Below, one piece after another: positions 15,425 to 23,804 of a stretch of 29,569 nucleotides of DNA (positions within the stretch are counted from its first letter, which is position 1; each line of letters opens with the position of its first letter). Both the position numbers and the translations under genes were made by a program. The notes under the pieces were generated by a model. It had not been told where the DNA came from and did not search any database. It was given only the letters and a program-made list of their open reading frames with translations. This stretch comes from Solirubrobacteraceae bacterium (GTDB lineage: Bacteria; Actinomycetota; Thermoleophilia; Solirubrobacterales; Solirubrobacteraceae), in the NCBI GenBank assembly GCA_030447005.1, contig JAUJME010000001.1:1-29569 (forward strand), given 5' to 3'.

Positions 15425-17821
15425 ATGTCCCTTCGGCGAGCCACCGACCCTGACCGTCGTCTCGACAACGAGCTCCGCCGGCGGTACGCGGTCGCTCTGG
15501 CCGCCATCGCGCTCCTCAGCCTGGGCGCCCACATGTTCTTCGGCCGGGCGATGGAGCGCCAGACCGCGGCGGTCACCGCGGCGCGGCTCAACGGCCTCCA
15601 GCAGAGCCTCGTCCAGCAGATCTCGGTCAACGCCCACCAGCTCACGCACGAGACCCCCGGGACCGACGACGCCGCCGCGGCGCGCGCCCGGCTGCGGATG
15701 CTCGTCGACCAGATCCGCCGCCAGCACCGCAGCCTGCTGACGGGCGACCCGAGCGACGGCCTGCGCCCGCTCTCCGACGACCTGCGCGCGGCCTACTTCG
15801 ACGCGCCGAGCCAGCTCAACACGGAGATCACCAAGTTCCTGGGGAGCATCGAGTCGCTGCTCGACCGCAAGCCCGGCTCCGTGCCCGCCGGCGACGCCGC
15901 CGTCGCCGCCCTCCAGGAGACCGCCGCGGGCCGCGTCCGCCTCGCCTACGAGCGCACCGCCGACGCCTACGAGGCCGAGGGCGACGCGATCCGCGACCGC
16001 GTGGGCCACGTCGAGAACGCGCTGACCGCCGCGACGCTCGCCGTCCTGCTGCTCGAGCTCCTCCTCGTCTTCCGCCCGCTCGCCAGCCGCATCCGCCGCC
16101 ACGTCAACGAGCTCGCCCAGGCGCGCGCCGACCTCGCGTCGATCATCGACGCCGCCCCGGTCGCCGTCCTCACCGCGGACCGCGAGGGCCGCATCCTGAG
16201 CACGAACCGCTCCGCGGAGGCGACGTTCGAGCCGGCCGACGGCGTGCTCGAGGGGCGGGTCCTCAGCGAGTGCTTCGTCCCCGATCCCGACACGGATCCC
16301 GAGGTCATGTGCGCCCGCGCCGTCGCGGGGGACCCGACCAGCGTCGTCGACCTCGTCGGCCGCCGCGGCGCCGACGGCCGCTTCAAGGCCCACGTCTCGG
16401 TCTCGTCGGCGCAGGGCGCCGGGGGCGAGGTCGCCGTGGTGGTCGCCAACGACGTCACCGAGCGCGAGGCCTTCCAGACCGAGCTCACCCGCCAGGCGAT
16501 GCACGACGCGCTCACCGGCCTGCCCAACCGCGTGCTGCTGCTCGACTCGATCGGCAACGCGCTCGCCCGCGGCCGCCGCCGCGGCGGCCTGCTCGCGGTC
16601 CTCTTCCTCGACGTCGACCGCTTCAAGCTCATCAACGACTCGCTCGGCCACGGCGCCGGCGACGAGCTGCTCAAGGAGGTCGCGCTGCGGGTCTCGGGCG
16701 CGCTGCGCTCCTACGACCGGCTGGCGCGCTTCGGCGGCGACGAGTTCGTGATCCTCAGCGAGGACCTCGCGAGCGAGCGCGACGCCGTCGCCCTCGCCGA
16801 GCGGATCGCCGTTGTGCTCGAGGCCCCGTTCGACCTCGGCGGCCAGACCGCACACGTCGCCGCGTCGATCGGCATCTCGACCGCCCGCAACGGCCAGGGC
16901 GACGCCGAGAGCCTGATCCGCGACGCCGACGCCGCGATGTACCGGGCCAAGGAGAGCGGCCGGGCGCGGTGCGAGGTCTTCGACGAGGGGATGCGCCTGC
17001 GCGTCCTCAACCGGCTCAACACGGAGAACGAGCTGCGCGCGGGCCTCGGCCGCGGCGAGCTGCTCGTCGAGTACCAGCCGCTCGTCCGCGTGGCCGACGG
17101 CAAGGTCGTCGGCGCGGAGGCCCTCGCCCGCTGGGCGCACCCGGAGCGCGGCCTGCTCGGCCCGGGCGAGTTCATCGAGATGGCCGAGGAGTCCGGGCTG
17201 ATCGTCCCGCTCGGCGCGCAGGTGTTCGACGAGGCGTGCCGGCAGGTGTCGGCCTGGCGCCGGGCGACCGGCAGCGGCCTCCCCCACTCCGTCTCGGTCA
17301 ACCTCTCGGCCGAGCAGCTCGCCGACCCCGGCCTGCTCGACATGGTGCGCGCGACGCTCGCGCGCCACGAGCTCTCGACGGACGCGGTCGACCTCGAGCT
17401 CGAGATCACCGAGTCCGCGCTCGCCCGCGACCCCGAGGCCGTCTCGGCGACCCTCGCCGAGCTCAAGGCCCTCGGGCTCTCGCTGGCGCTCGACGACTTC
17501 GGCACGGGCCACTCGTCGCTGACCTACCTGCGCCAGTTCCCGATCGACACGCTGAAGATCGACCGCTCCTTCGTGATGGGGATGCTCGACAACGCCGAGG
17601 ACGCCGCGATCGTCCGCTCCGTCGTCTCGCTCGGCCACGCCCTGAACCTGTCGGTGGTGGCGGAGGGCGTCGAGCAGCCCGGCCAGCTCGAGGAGCTCCG
17701 CGCGCTCGGCTGCGACCTGGCGCAGGGCTTCCTGCTCGGCCGGCCCGGCGCCCCGTCGGGGCTGGCGGGCGTGCGGCGCGAGGCTGTGCCGGCGCCCTCG
17801 CCGGCGCCTGCGCTCGCCTAG
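15425..17821 (+). CDS. Membrane PAS-GGDEF-EAL cyclic-di-GMP signalling protein
   Basis: 798 aa. TM1 is at about 20-40, an extracytoplasmic helical sensor region rich in Ala/Leu/Gln follows, and TM2 is at about 199-217 (TLAVLLLELLLVF). Then comes a PAS domain (about 235-350, with IIDAAPVAVLTADREGRIL). The GGDEF domain has an intact active site RFGGDEF (G437) and an RxxD inhibitory site RSYD at 428-431. The EAL domain has EALARW (E565), VNLS, EITES, DDFGTGHSSL and VVAEGVEQ, so the phosphodiesterase site also looks complete. Both activities are thus possible. ATG at 15425 is preferred; an in-frame GTG at 15374 would add an atypical Gly/Pro-rich lead. Ends in a Pro/Ala-rich tail. Confidence 0.93.
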   Translation: MSLRRATDPDRRLDNELRRRYAVALAAIALLSLGAHMFFGRAMERQTAAVTAARLNGLQQSLVQQISVNAHQLTHETPGTDDAAAARARLRMLVDQIRRQHRSLLTGDPSDGLRPLSDDLRAAYFDAPSQLNTEITKFLGSIESLLDRKPGSVPAGDAAVAALQETAAGRVRLAYERTADAYEAEGDAIRDRVGHVENALTAATLAVLLLELLLVFRPLASRIRRHVNELAQARADLASIIDAAPVAVLTADREGRILSTNRSAEATFEPADGVLEGRVLSECFVPDPDTDPEVMCARAVAGDPTSVVDLVGRRGADGRFKAHVSVSSAQGAGGEVAVVVANDVTEREAFQTELTRQAMHDALTGLPNRVLLLDSIGNALARGRRRGGLLAVLFLDVDRFKLINDSLGHGAGDELLKEVALRVSGALRSYDRLARFGGDEFVILSEDLASERDAVALAERIAVVLEAPFDLGGQTAHVAASIGISTARNGQGDAESLIRDADAAMYRAKESGRARCEVFDEGMRLRVLNRLNTENELRAGLGRGELLVEYQPLVRVADGKVVGAEALARWAHPERGLLGPGEFIEMAEESGLIVPLGAQVFDEACRQVSAWRRATGSGLPHSVSVNLSAEQLADPGLLDMVRATLARHELSTDAVDLELEITESALARDPEAVSATLAELKALGLSLALDDFGTGHSSLTYLRQFPIDTLKIDRSFVMGMLDNAEDAAIVRSVVSLGHALNLSVVAEGVEQPGQLEELRALGCDLAQGFLLGRPGAPSGLAGVRREAVPAPSPAPALA

Positions 17822-17892
17822 GGCGCGCAGAACTGCAGCATCGAGTGAAGGAAGTGCGGCGGGTGCGTGCCGATTCGGGCGCGCTGCGCCGC
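17818..17892 (-). pseudogene. Possible 3' remnant of an unidentified gene
   Basis: On the minus strand a 24-codon stretch ending GTHPPHFLHSMLQFCAP then TAG has coding-like third positions (nearly all G or C), while the overlapping frames do not. No start or upstream body is present. Its TAG overlaps the TAG of the GGDEF-EAL gene in the palindrome CCTAGG. The rest of the gap up to 18032 shows nothing recognisable beyond the 8-mer ACGTGCCA at 17934 and 17994. Weak evidence. Confidence 0.2.
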
Positions 17893-18032
17893 GGCGGCGG
17901 GTCGGGGTGAGACCCTCGGGCGGTGGCCGTAGAACGTGCCAACCGCTCCCCTTCCGCCGGTCGTCGGCACGCTGAGCGGGCTATGTCCGCCTTACGTGCC
18001 AGTCACCTCACCACTCGCGTTGGATTGACGTT

Positions 18033-18914
18033 ATGCGGCCTGACGAGGTCCTCGCGAGCATCGCGTCGGCGCAGCGGGGGCTGGTCGCGACCAGGCCCTG
18101 GAGGCGGGCCTCTCGCGCGACCACGTCGCGCACCGTCTGGAGGTCGGTCGCCTTCACCGGGTTCATCGGGGCGTGTACGCGGTCGGCCAACCGACGCTCC
18201 CGCCCCTCGGCCGCGAGCTCGCCGCCCTGCTGGCCTGCGGACCCGGCGCGGTCCTCTCCCACCTCACGGCCGCGGCCATGTGGGGTCTCGTCCGCGACCA
18301 CGCCGGCCCGGTCCACGTCATCGCCACCGTGACCCACCGCCGAGCCCGGCACGGGGTGATCCTCCACCGCTGTGCCCTCGACCGCCAAGACATCCGCGCC
18401 CGCCACGGCCTCCGGCTCACCTCACCGGCACGAACCCTCGAGCACCTCCCGAACCACTCCCTCGATGACGCAGTTGACCGAGCCCGCGCACAACGCCTGC
18501 TCACAAGCAAGCAGCTCGCAGAGCTCGCCGCCTCGACCCGCCGCCCCGCCCTCCGCCACGCCATCGCCGAACGACCACGGTTTCACCCGCTCGGAGGCCG
18601 AGCGGCTCCTCAAGGCCCTCACCGCCCGGGCCGGCCTCCCCCAGCCGCTCACCAACACCCGCCTCCACGGCCGCGAGGTCGACGCCCTCTGGCCGGCGGA
18701 GCGCCTCATCGTCGAGGTCGACTCCTACGCCCACCACTCCTCCCGCAGCGCGTTCGAGGCCGACCGCGCCCGCGACGCGACCCACGCCGCCGCCGGCTAC
18801 CGCACGCTGCGCGTCACCTGGCGCCAGCTCACCGAGACACCCGAGCTCGTCGCCGCCCGGCTCGCCGCCGCCCTCGCGGTCAGGCCAGCGGAACCGACTG
18901 CTCGTCGCGGATGA
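18033..18914 (+). pseudogene. AbiEi-like/DUF559 protein gene broken by two frameshifts
   Basis: Three collinear frames make one protein. The start MRPDEVLASIASAQRG is read from ATG 18033. Near 18087-18089 one base is missing, and the frame continues as DQALEAGLSRDHVAHRLE, VYAVGQPTLPPLGRELAALL and LSHLTAAAMWGL, an AbiEi-type antitoxin/HTH N-terminal region. Near 18560 one extra base (an A in GCCGAACGACC) returns to the first frame for NDHGFTRSEAERLL and the DUF559 nuclease-like core LIVEVDSYAHHSSRSAFEAD and YRTLRVTWRQL. With both shifts undone it would be about 293 aa. The two shifts compensate, so either the gene is decaying or the assembly has two indels. DUF559 proteins resemble very-short-patch endonucleases in fold; their role is unknown. 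Confidence 0.75.
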
Positions 18915-19016
18915 CGTGCATGACGGCGTTGATGAGCGCGAGGTGGGTGAACGCCCGAGGTGGCGGCCCGTCGCGGCGTCGAGCTCCTCCGCGGCGGGAA
19001 CGTCGAGAGCCCGGGC
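18880..19016 (-). pseudogene. 3' remnant of a GH15 (glucoamylase/trehalase-like) gene
   Basis: Minus-strand fragments in two frames reconstruct the C-terminus of a GH15 protein: [13 protein letters not shown] in one frame, then [19 protein letters not shown] and a stop at 18880 in another. In intact GH15 proteins these are joined by a short NFPQ-like segment, so a small deletion has removed it and shifted frame. The piece just upstream (around 19004, [11 protein letters not shown]) also looks shortened. The fragment overlaps the end of the DUF559 pseudogene. Between 19017 and 19249 nothing with coding character was recognised. Confidence 0.55.
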
Positions 19017-19249
19017 GTGCGCTCGACGAACGGGGTCGGGACGCGCTCGCGCCGCGGGTCCTGCCCGGGGTCCATCGCGCCTGAGCGCGGGAGCTCGCCG
19101 CCGCCGTTGAGCCGGGTCACCTCGTCGAGGTCCGGGACGCCCACGGGCCGGAAGGTGGCAGGTCCGTCCGGAATCCACATGGCCTGCTGCCAACGTTGCG
19201 GAGCGCCCAGGGTTGCCCCGTTGTCCTCGGCGGCGCCGCGAGCCGGTGC

Positions 19250-19255
19250 TAGCTT
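19250..19255 (+). promoter_or_regulatory. -10 box (TAGCTT) for leaderless aldehyde dehydrogenase transcript
   Basis: TAGCTT ends 7 nt before the ATG at 19263, the same box and spacing as bioA. Confidence 0.6.
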
Positions 19256-19262
19256 CCGCCGC

Positions 19263-20708
19263 ATGGCGACCTCCACCGAGCTCCAGACCTACGGCAACTT
19301 CGTCGACGGCGAGTGGAGTACGCCCGCCGAGGGCGGCTCGGAGGCCGTCCTCAACCCCGCCACGGGCGAGGAGCTCGCGCGCGCGCCGCTGTCGAGCGAG
19401 GCCGACGTCGACCGCGCCGTCGCCGCCGCCCGCGCCGCCTACCCCGGCTGGTCGACGACCGTCCCGGGCGAGCGGGCGCTCGCGCTGCTGCGGATCGCCG
19501 ACGCCTTCGAGGCGCGCGGCGACGAGTTCGCCGAGCTCGAGGCGCGCAACGCCGGCAAGCCGCTCCAGGCGGTCAAGGACGACGAGATCGGCGCGATGGT
19601 CGACCAGCTGCGCTTCTTCGCCGGCGCCGCGCGCTGCCTGGAGGGCCGCTCGGCCGGCGAGTACCTCGAGGGCTACACCTCCTACATCCGCCGCGAGCCG
19701 ATCGGCGTCATCGGCCAGATCGCGCCGTGGAACTACCCGCTGATGATGGCGGTGTGGAAGATCGGCCCGGCGCTGGCGGCGGGCAACACGGTCGTCCTCA
19801 AGCCCGCCGAGACGACGCCGCTCTCCACCCTCAAGCTCGCCGAGCTGGCCGCCGAGTTCCTGCCGGACGGCGTCTTCAACGTGATCGGCGGCCACGGCGA
19901 GCCCGCGGGCTCCGCGCTCGTCCGCCACCCCGACGTCGACATGCTCTCGCTCACCGGCTCGCTGCAGACGGGCCAGTGGATCGCGCGCGCGGCGGCCGAC
20001 ACGCTCAAGAAGGTCCACCTCGAGCTCGGCGGCAAGGCGCCCGTCGTGGTCTTCGACGACGCCGACCTCGAGACCGCGCTCGAGACGATCGCCGGCACGG
20101 GCTACTACAACGCGGGCCAGGACTGCACGGCCGCCACCCGCGTCCTCGCCTCCAGGCGCGTCTACGACGATGTCGTCGGCGGGCTGGCGCAGCAGGCGGG
20201 CGGCCTCAAGCTCGGCGACACGATGGATCCCTCCACGACGCTCGGCCCGCTGAACTCCGCGCGCCAGCGCGAGCGCGTCGAGGGCTTCCTCGAGCGCCGC
20301 CCGGAGAACGCCGAGGTCGTCGCCGGCGGCGGCGAGCCCGACCTCCCCGGCTTCTTCCTCGAGCCGACCGTCGTGGGCGGCCTGCGCCAGGAGGACGAGA
20401 TGGTCCAGCGCGAGATCTTCGGCCCGGTCATCACCGTCCAGCCGTTCACCGACGAGGCGGAGGCGATCGCCTGGGCCAACGGCACGCCGTACGGCCTGGC
20501 GTCCTCCGTCTGGACCCGTGACGTCGGCCGCGCGATCCGCATGTCGAACGCCCTGCGCTTCGGCTGCGTGTGGATCAACGACCACATCCCGATGGCCTCC
20601 GAGATGCCGCACGGCGGCTTCGGCCAGTCGGGCTACGGCAAGGACCTCTCGATGTACTCCGTCGAGGACTACACGCAGATCAAGCACGTGATGATCAACC
20701 TCGGGTGA
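19263..20708 (+). CDS. Aldehyde dehydrogenase, gamma-aminobutyraldehyde dehydrogenase-like
   Basis: 481 aa NAD(P)-dependent aldehyde dehydrogenase. It shows the ALDH landmarks [33 protein letters not shown], the general-base glutamate E254 in [10 protein letters not shown] and the catalytic C288 in [11 protein letters not shown]. The GQDCTA variant instead of GQxCxA with Val/Ile is typical of gamma-aminobutyraldehyde (PatD-type) dehydrogenases, which oxidise 4-aminobutanal from putrescine to GABA; betaine-aldehyde dehydrogenase is the alternative. The start is fixed by the leaderless -10 box. Its TGA overlaps the GTG of the methyltransferase gene. No putrescine aminotransferase or oxidase gene is next to it, so the substrate is inferred from family only. 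Confidence 0.88.
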   Translation: MATSTELQTYGNFVDGEWSTPAEGGSEAVLNPATGEELARAPLSSEADVDRAVAAARAAYPGWSTTVPGERALALLRIADAFEARGDEFAELEARNAGKPLQAVKDDEIGAMVDQLRFFAGAARCLEGRSAGEYLEGYTSYIRREPIGVIGQIAPWNYPLMMAVWKIGPALAAGNTVVLKPAETTPLSTLKLAELAAEFLPDGVFNVIGGHGEPAGSALVRHPDVDMLSLTGSLQTGQWIARAAADTLKKVHLELGGKAPVVVFDDADLETALETIAGTGYYNAGQDCTAATRVLASRRVYDDVVGGLAQQAGGLKLGDTMDPSTTLGPLNSARQRERVEGFLERRPENAEVVAGGGEPDLPGFFLEPTVVGGLRQEDEMVQREIFGPVITVQPFTDEAEAIAWANGTPYGLASSVWTRDVGRAIRMSNALRFGCVWINDHIPMASEMPHGGFGQSGYGKDLSMYSVEDYTQIKHVMINLG

Positions 20709-21787
20709 CCCGGCGCCTGCCTCCGCCCCCGGTCGTGGACGCCGGCCTGGCGCTGCGGCGCAGGCTGCTGCGGGCGGCGGACGCGATGCTCCCCGCGACC
20801 ACGGTGATCTGGGAGCGGACGATGGGAATCGGGCGCACCCACGTCGTCGGCACGCTCGCCGAGCTCGGCGTCGCCGACGCGCTCGGCGGCGAGCGGCTGA
20901 CCGCGGCGCAGCTGGCGACGCGGCTCCACGTCGACGCCGGCGCCCTGCACCGGGTGATGCGCGCGGCGGCCGACGACGGCCTCCTGCGCCTCGATCGCCG
21001 CGGCCGCTTCCGGCTGACGCGCCTCGGGCGGGCGCTGCGCTCGGACGCCCCGCTGTCCTCGCGTCCGTGGGCGCGGTACATGGCGCTCGAGTCCACCCGC
21101 GGCGCGTGGGCCGGGCTGACCGGCAGCGTCCGCACGGGCGAGCCGGCGTTCCGGCGCGTGCACGGGAGCTCGGTGTGGGAGTGGTTCGCCGCCCATCCCG
21201 ACGAGGAGCGCCTGTTCGCCGCCGCGATGCGGGTGATCACGGAGTTCGAGACGCCCGACATCGCCGCCTCGGACCTGTGGCCTGCGAGCGGCACGGTGTG
21301 CGACCTGGCAGGCGGCGTCGGGCCGCTGCTCGCGGCGCTCCTCGCCGAGCGCCCCGGCCTGCGCGGCGTGCTCGTCGAGGCGCCCGGCGTCCTCGCCGAG
21401 GCGGAGGCCTACTTCGCCGGCAAGGGGATCCGGGAGCGCGTCGAGCTGGTGGAGGGGGACCTGCTCGGGCGGCTGGAGGTGCCGGCCGACGTCTACGTCC
21501 TCAAGAACATCCTCCACGACTGGGGCGACGCGGACTGCGCGCGGATCCTCGCCACCGTGCGGGCCACGATGGCGCCCGGTGCGCGGCTCCTGGTGGTCGA
21601 GCAGCTCCAGGAGCCCAACCGCCCGGAGCCCGTCGCCTCCTGGATCGACCTGGTGATGCTCACCCAGTGCGACGGCGGCCGGCAGCGCTCCCGCGAGGAG
21701 CTGCGCGGCCTGCTCGCCGGCGCCGGGCTGCGGCCGGGCCGCCTCCAGCGCGTCGGCGGCACCGCCCTCGTCGAGGGCGTCGCCTAG
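20705..21787 (+). CDS. SAM-dependent O-methyltransferase (acetylserotonin/hydroxyneurosporene OMT family)
   Basis: 360 aa from a GTG that overlaps the previous stop (GTGA). A winged-helix dimerisation domain comes first ([21 protein letters not shown], residues about 50-120), then the SAM domain with [34 protein letters not shown] and the family hallmark [12 protein letters not shown]. The hallmark DLGGGxG loop reads DLAGGVG here. Substrates of this family are phenols, polyketides or carotenoids; none can be assigned. The pairing with an aldehyde dehydrogenase by overlapping codons is unusual and gives no clear pathway. Confidence 0.85.
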   Translation: MTRRLPPPPVVDAGLALRRRLLRAADAMLPATTVIWERTMGIGRTHVVGTLAELGVADALGGERLTAAQLATRLHVDAGALHRVMRAAADDGLLRLDRRGRFRLTRLGRALRSDAPLSSRPWARYMALESTRGAWAGLTGSVRTGEPAFRRVHGSSVWEWFAAHPDEERLFAAAMRVITEFETPDIAASDLWPASGTVCDLAGGVGPLLAALLAERPGLRGVLVEAPGVLAEAEAYFAGKGIRERVELVEGDLLGRLEVPADVYVLKNILHDWGDADCARILATVRATMAPGARLLVVEQLQEPNRPEPVASWIDLVMLTQCDGGRQRSREELRGLLAGAGLRPGRLQRVGGTALVEGVA

Positions 21788-21793
21788 GCCGGG

Positions 21794-22204
21794 TCAGTCC
21801 TCCGCCGGGCGCCGGCGGTCGCGCTTGATCTCCCCGCGCTGCTTCTTGGCGGCGAGGCGGCGCTGCTTGGACGCGCGGGTCGGCCGGGTCTTGGTCCGCG
21901 GGCGCGCGACCACGAGCGCGCCCGCGAGACGCTCGGCCAGCCGGGCGAGGGCGAGGTCGCGGTTGCGACCCTGCGAGCGGGTGTCCTGCGCGGCCGCCGT
22001 CACCCGCGGCCCGAGGCGGTCGGCGATCCGCCGCTTCTGCGCGTCGGAGAGCGTCGCGGAGCCCCAGACGTCGAAGACCGCCTCGACGCGCGACGCGGTC
22101 ACGTTGGCGTGCTGGCCGCCCGGCCCCGAGGAGCGGCTCGTGCGCAGCTCGACCTCCTCGAGCGGCAGCTCGAGGCCGTGTCGGATGGGCAGGCGGTCGG
22201 ACAT
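21794..22204 (-). CDS. arfB: Alternative ribosome-rescue factor B (peptidyl-tRNA hydrolase ArfB/YaeJ)
   Basis: 136 aa. The GGQ loop SSGPGGQHANV (GGQ at residues 29-31) is the catalytic element that releases peptide from stalled ribosomes. The C-terminus is a strongly basic tail (KTRPTRASKQRRLAAKKQR) of the kind that enters the mRNA channel of a stalled ribosome in this family. Length and order match ArfB rather than a full release factor. The ATG at 22204 has no evident Shine-Dalgarno sequence. It converges on the methyltransferase gene (6 nt gap) and is divergent from the sigma factor gene across 100 nt. Confidence 0.93.
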   Translation of the reverse strand: MSDRLPIRHGLELPLEEVELRTSRSSGPGGQHANVTASRVEAVFDVWGSATLSDAQKRRIADRLGPRVTAAAQDTRSQGRNRDLALARLAERLAGALVVARPRTKTRPTRASKQRRLAAKKQRGEIKRDRRRPAED

Positions 22205-22239
22205 TCGGGTGGGAAAGGGCTGAGCGGTGGAGAAACCAC

Positions 22240-22269
22240 GGAACTAATCGCCCGATTGCCGGTTAGAGT
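22240..22269 (+). promoter_or_regulatory. Promoter of the ECF sigma gene: GGAACT, 18-nt spacer, TAGAGT
   Basis: TAGAGT (22264-22269) is a housekeeping-like -10 that predicts a leader of about 28 nt holding AGGAG (22291-22295). Upstream, GGAAC (22240-22244) with GGTT 16 nt further on (22261-22264) resembles the GGAAC-N16/17-GTT/GTC pattern recognised by ECF sigma factors. The site could thus be read by either type, and self-activation is possible. Confidence 0.4.
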
Positions 22270-22304
22270 GGCAATCTCGTGTGTGACGATAGGAGCTAAG
22301 AGAC

Positions 22305-23768
22305 GTGGAAGCCTCAGCCCTTCATGCAGCACCGGCAGGCCTGACCCGTCTCTCCCTGGGCCCGCTGCTGCGGCTGCGGTCCGACGAGCAGCTCGTCGCC
22401 CTTTTCCGCGCCGGCAACGACGAGGCGTTCAACGTCATCCACGACCGCTTCCAGCAGCGGCTCTTCGCCTACGTGCGCCAGATGCTCGGCGGCTCGCGCC
22501 AGGACGCCGAGGACGTGCTCCAGGACGTCTTCGTCCGCGCCTACGGCTCACTGCGGGCTGACGACCGCCCGCTCAACGTCCGGGCCTGGCTCTACCGCGT
22601 CGCGCACAACCGCTGCATCGACCAGCTCCGCCGCCCGACGCCCCCGGCGTCGGAGATCTTCGAGATGTCGCGCAAGCCGCTGCACGACCCGATCGAGGAG
22701 GCCCAGCGCCGCGAGGATCTGCGCCGCCTGGTCGAGGACGTCTCGCGGCTGCCCGAGCAGCAGCGCTCCGCCCTGCTCATGCGCGAGATCGACGGCATGT
22801 CCTACGCGGACCTCGCCGCGGCGCTCGACACGAGCGTCCCCGCGGTGAAGTCGCTCCTGGTCCGGGCGCGGGTGAGCCTGGCCGAGGCGGTCGAGGCCCG
22901 CGACATGGACTGCGCGGTCATCCGCGTCGACCTCGCCGAGGCCTATGACCGCGGCGTCAAGGCCTCCGGCCGCGCGCGCCGGCACCTCCGCGAGTGCGAA
23001 GGCTGCACGGAGTACCGGACCGCCCTGCGCGGCGTCCAGCGCTCCTTCGCCGCGCTCTCGCCGCTCGGGCTCGGGCCGCTCGCCCTGGCCGCCAAGGCGC
23101 TCGGGATCGGCAGCGCGGGCGGCGGGGCCGCCGCGAGCGGGGGCGCCGCGAGCGGGGGCGCCGCGATCACCACGGGCATCGGCGCGGCGTCGGCCACCAA
23201 GGTCGCCGCGGTCGTCTGCACGGCCGCGATCGCCACGGGCGGCGCCGTCGAGGTCAAGAAGCGCAGCGGCGAGCGCACCGGCGGCGCCTCGAGCGCCGAG
23301 GTCGCGCGCAAGGCGGCTCCCGCGGCCGCTGCGGCGGCCGCCGCGGCCGCGGCCTCCACGGAGACCGCGCCGGTCGGCGGCTACGCGCGCCGCGAGCCGC
23401 TGAAGGCCGCCGCCCCGTCGCCCGAGGCGCGCCGCCGCGCCGCCGCCCGCCGGGAGAACGCGCTCCCCACCCCCGCCACGCCCGAGGAAGCCGTGCCGGG
23501 CTCGGGGCTGCCGGCCGCTCCGGGGGCCGGCACGCTCGGCGAGGCCACCTCGAACCCGACGGGTGGCGCCACCGCGCCGGCCGACGACGTCACGAACGGC
23601 GGTGCGACCACCAAGACGGCGAACCCGCAGGCCACCAAGCCGGCGACCGGGACCTCGCCCAGCTCGGACTCACAGACCTCCACCAGCAGCCCGGGCGCCA
23701 CCGGCGGCGCGGGTGCGCCGGCCACCGGCGGCTCGGGCGACAGCTCGAGCCCGCCGCCCGAGCACTGA
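22305..23768 (+). CDS. ECF sigma factor with fused zinc-finger, membrane segment and low-complexity tail (first copy)
   Basis: 487 aa from a GTG, AGGAG nine bases upstream. Sigma region 2 spans about 28-105 (DEQLVALFRAGNDEAF, QDAEDVLQDVFVRAY, RAWLYRVAHNRCIDQLRR) and region 4 about 140-195 (LPEQQRSALLMREIDGMSY, a helix-turn-helix). Then a zinc-binding anti-sigma-like motif C203-x23-H227-x3-C231-x2-C234, a Gly/Ala-rich stretch with a weak hydrophobic helix at about 299-317 and a long Ala/Pro/Thr/Ser tail ending in PPPEH. In most systems the zinc domain is a separate anti-sigma factor; here sensor and sigma seem joined in one chain and may be membrane-tethered. No separate anti-sigma gene is adjacent. 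The same layout is found at 27024-28565. Confidence 0.85.
   Translation: MEASALHAAPAGLTRLSLGPLLRLRSDEQLVALFRAGNDEAFNVIHDRFQQRLFAYVRQMLGGSRQDAEDVLQDVFVRAYGSLRADDRPLNVRAWLYRVAHNRCIDQLRRPTPPASEIFEMSRKPLHDPIEEAQRREDLRRLVEDVSRLPEQQRSALLMREIDGMSYADLAAALDTSVPAVKSLLVRARVSLAEAVEARDMDCAVIRVDLAEAYDRGVKASGRARRHLRECEGCTEYRTALRGVQRSFAALSPLGLGPLALAAKALGIGSAGGGAAASGGAASGGAAITTGIGAASATKVAAVVCTAAIATGGAVEVKKRSGERTGGASSAEVARKAAPAAAAAAAAAAASTETAPVGGYARREPLKAAAPSPEARRRAAARRENALPTPATPEEAVPGSGLPAAPGAGTLGEATSNPTGGATAPADDVTNGGATTKTANPQATKPATGTSPSSDSQTSTSSPGATGGAGAPATGGSGDSSSPPPEH
23133..23162 (+). repeat. Tandem 15-bp repeat inside the sigma gene
   Basis: GCGAGCGGGGGCGCC occurs twice head to tail (23133-23147, 23148-23162), encoding ASGGA twice in the linker before the hydrophobic segment. 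It is in frame and may vary in number between strains. Confidence 0.7.
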
Positions 23769-23791
23769 GGGCCCAGCCGCTTCACAAGCGC

Positions 23792-23797
23792 TAGGCT
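23792..23797 (+). promoter_or_regulatory. -10 box (TAGGCT) for leaderless amino-acid dehydrogenase transcript
   Basis: TAGGCT is followed by 7 nt and then ATC at 23805, the position where the other four genes with this box have ATG. It lies only 23 nt after the sigma gene stop. Confidence 0.5.
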
Positions 23798-23804
23798 CGC
23801 CGCC

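Noticed and set aside
17934..18001. Direct 8-mer ACGTGCCA at 17934 and 17994
   Set aside because: Too short and only two copies; no flanking structure to suggest an attachment site or operator.
18501..18600. Treating the DUF559 region as two separate overlapping genes
   Set aside because: Neither part alone has a sensible start or end, and the parts join into one continuous protein when two single-base shifts are undone.
23310..23355. GCC/GCG-rich run in the first sigma gene as a repeat element
   Set aside because: It is simply a poly-alanine coding run in a low-complexity tail.
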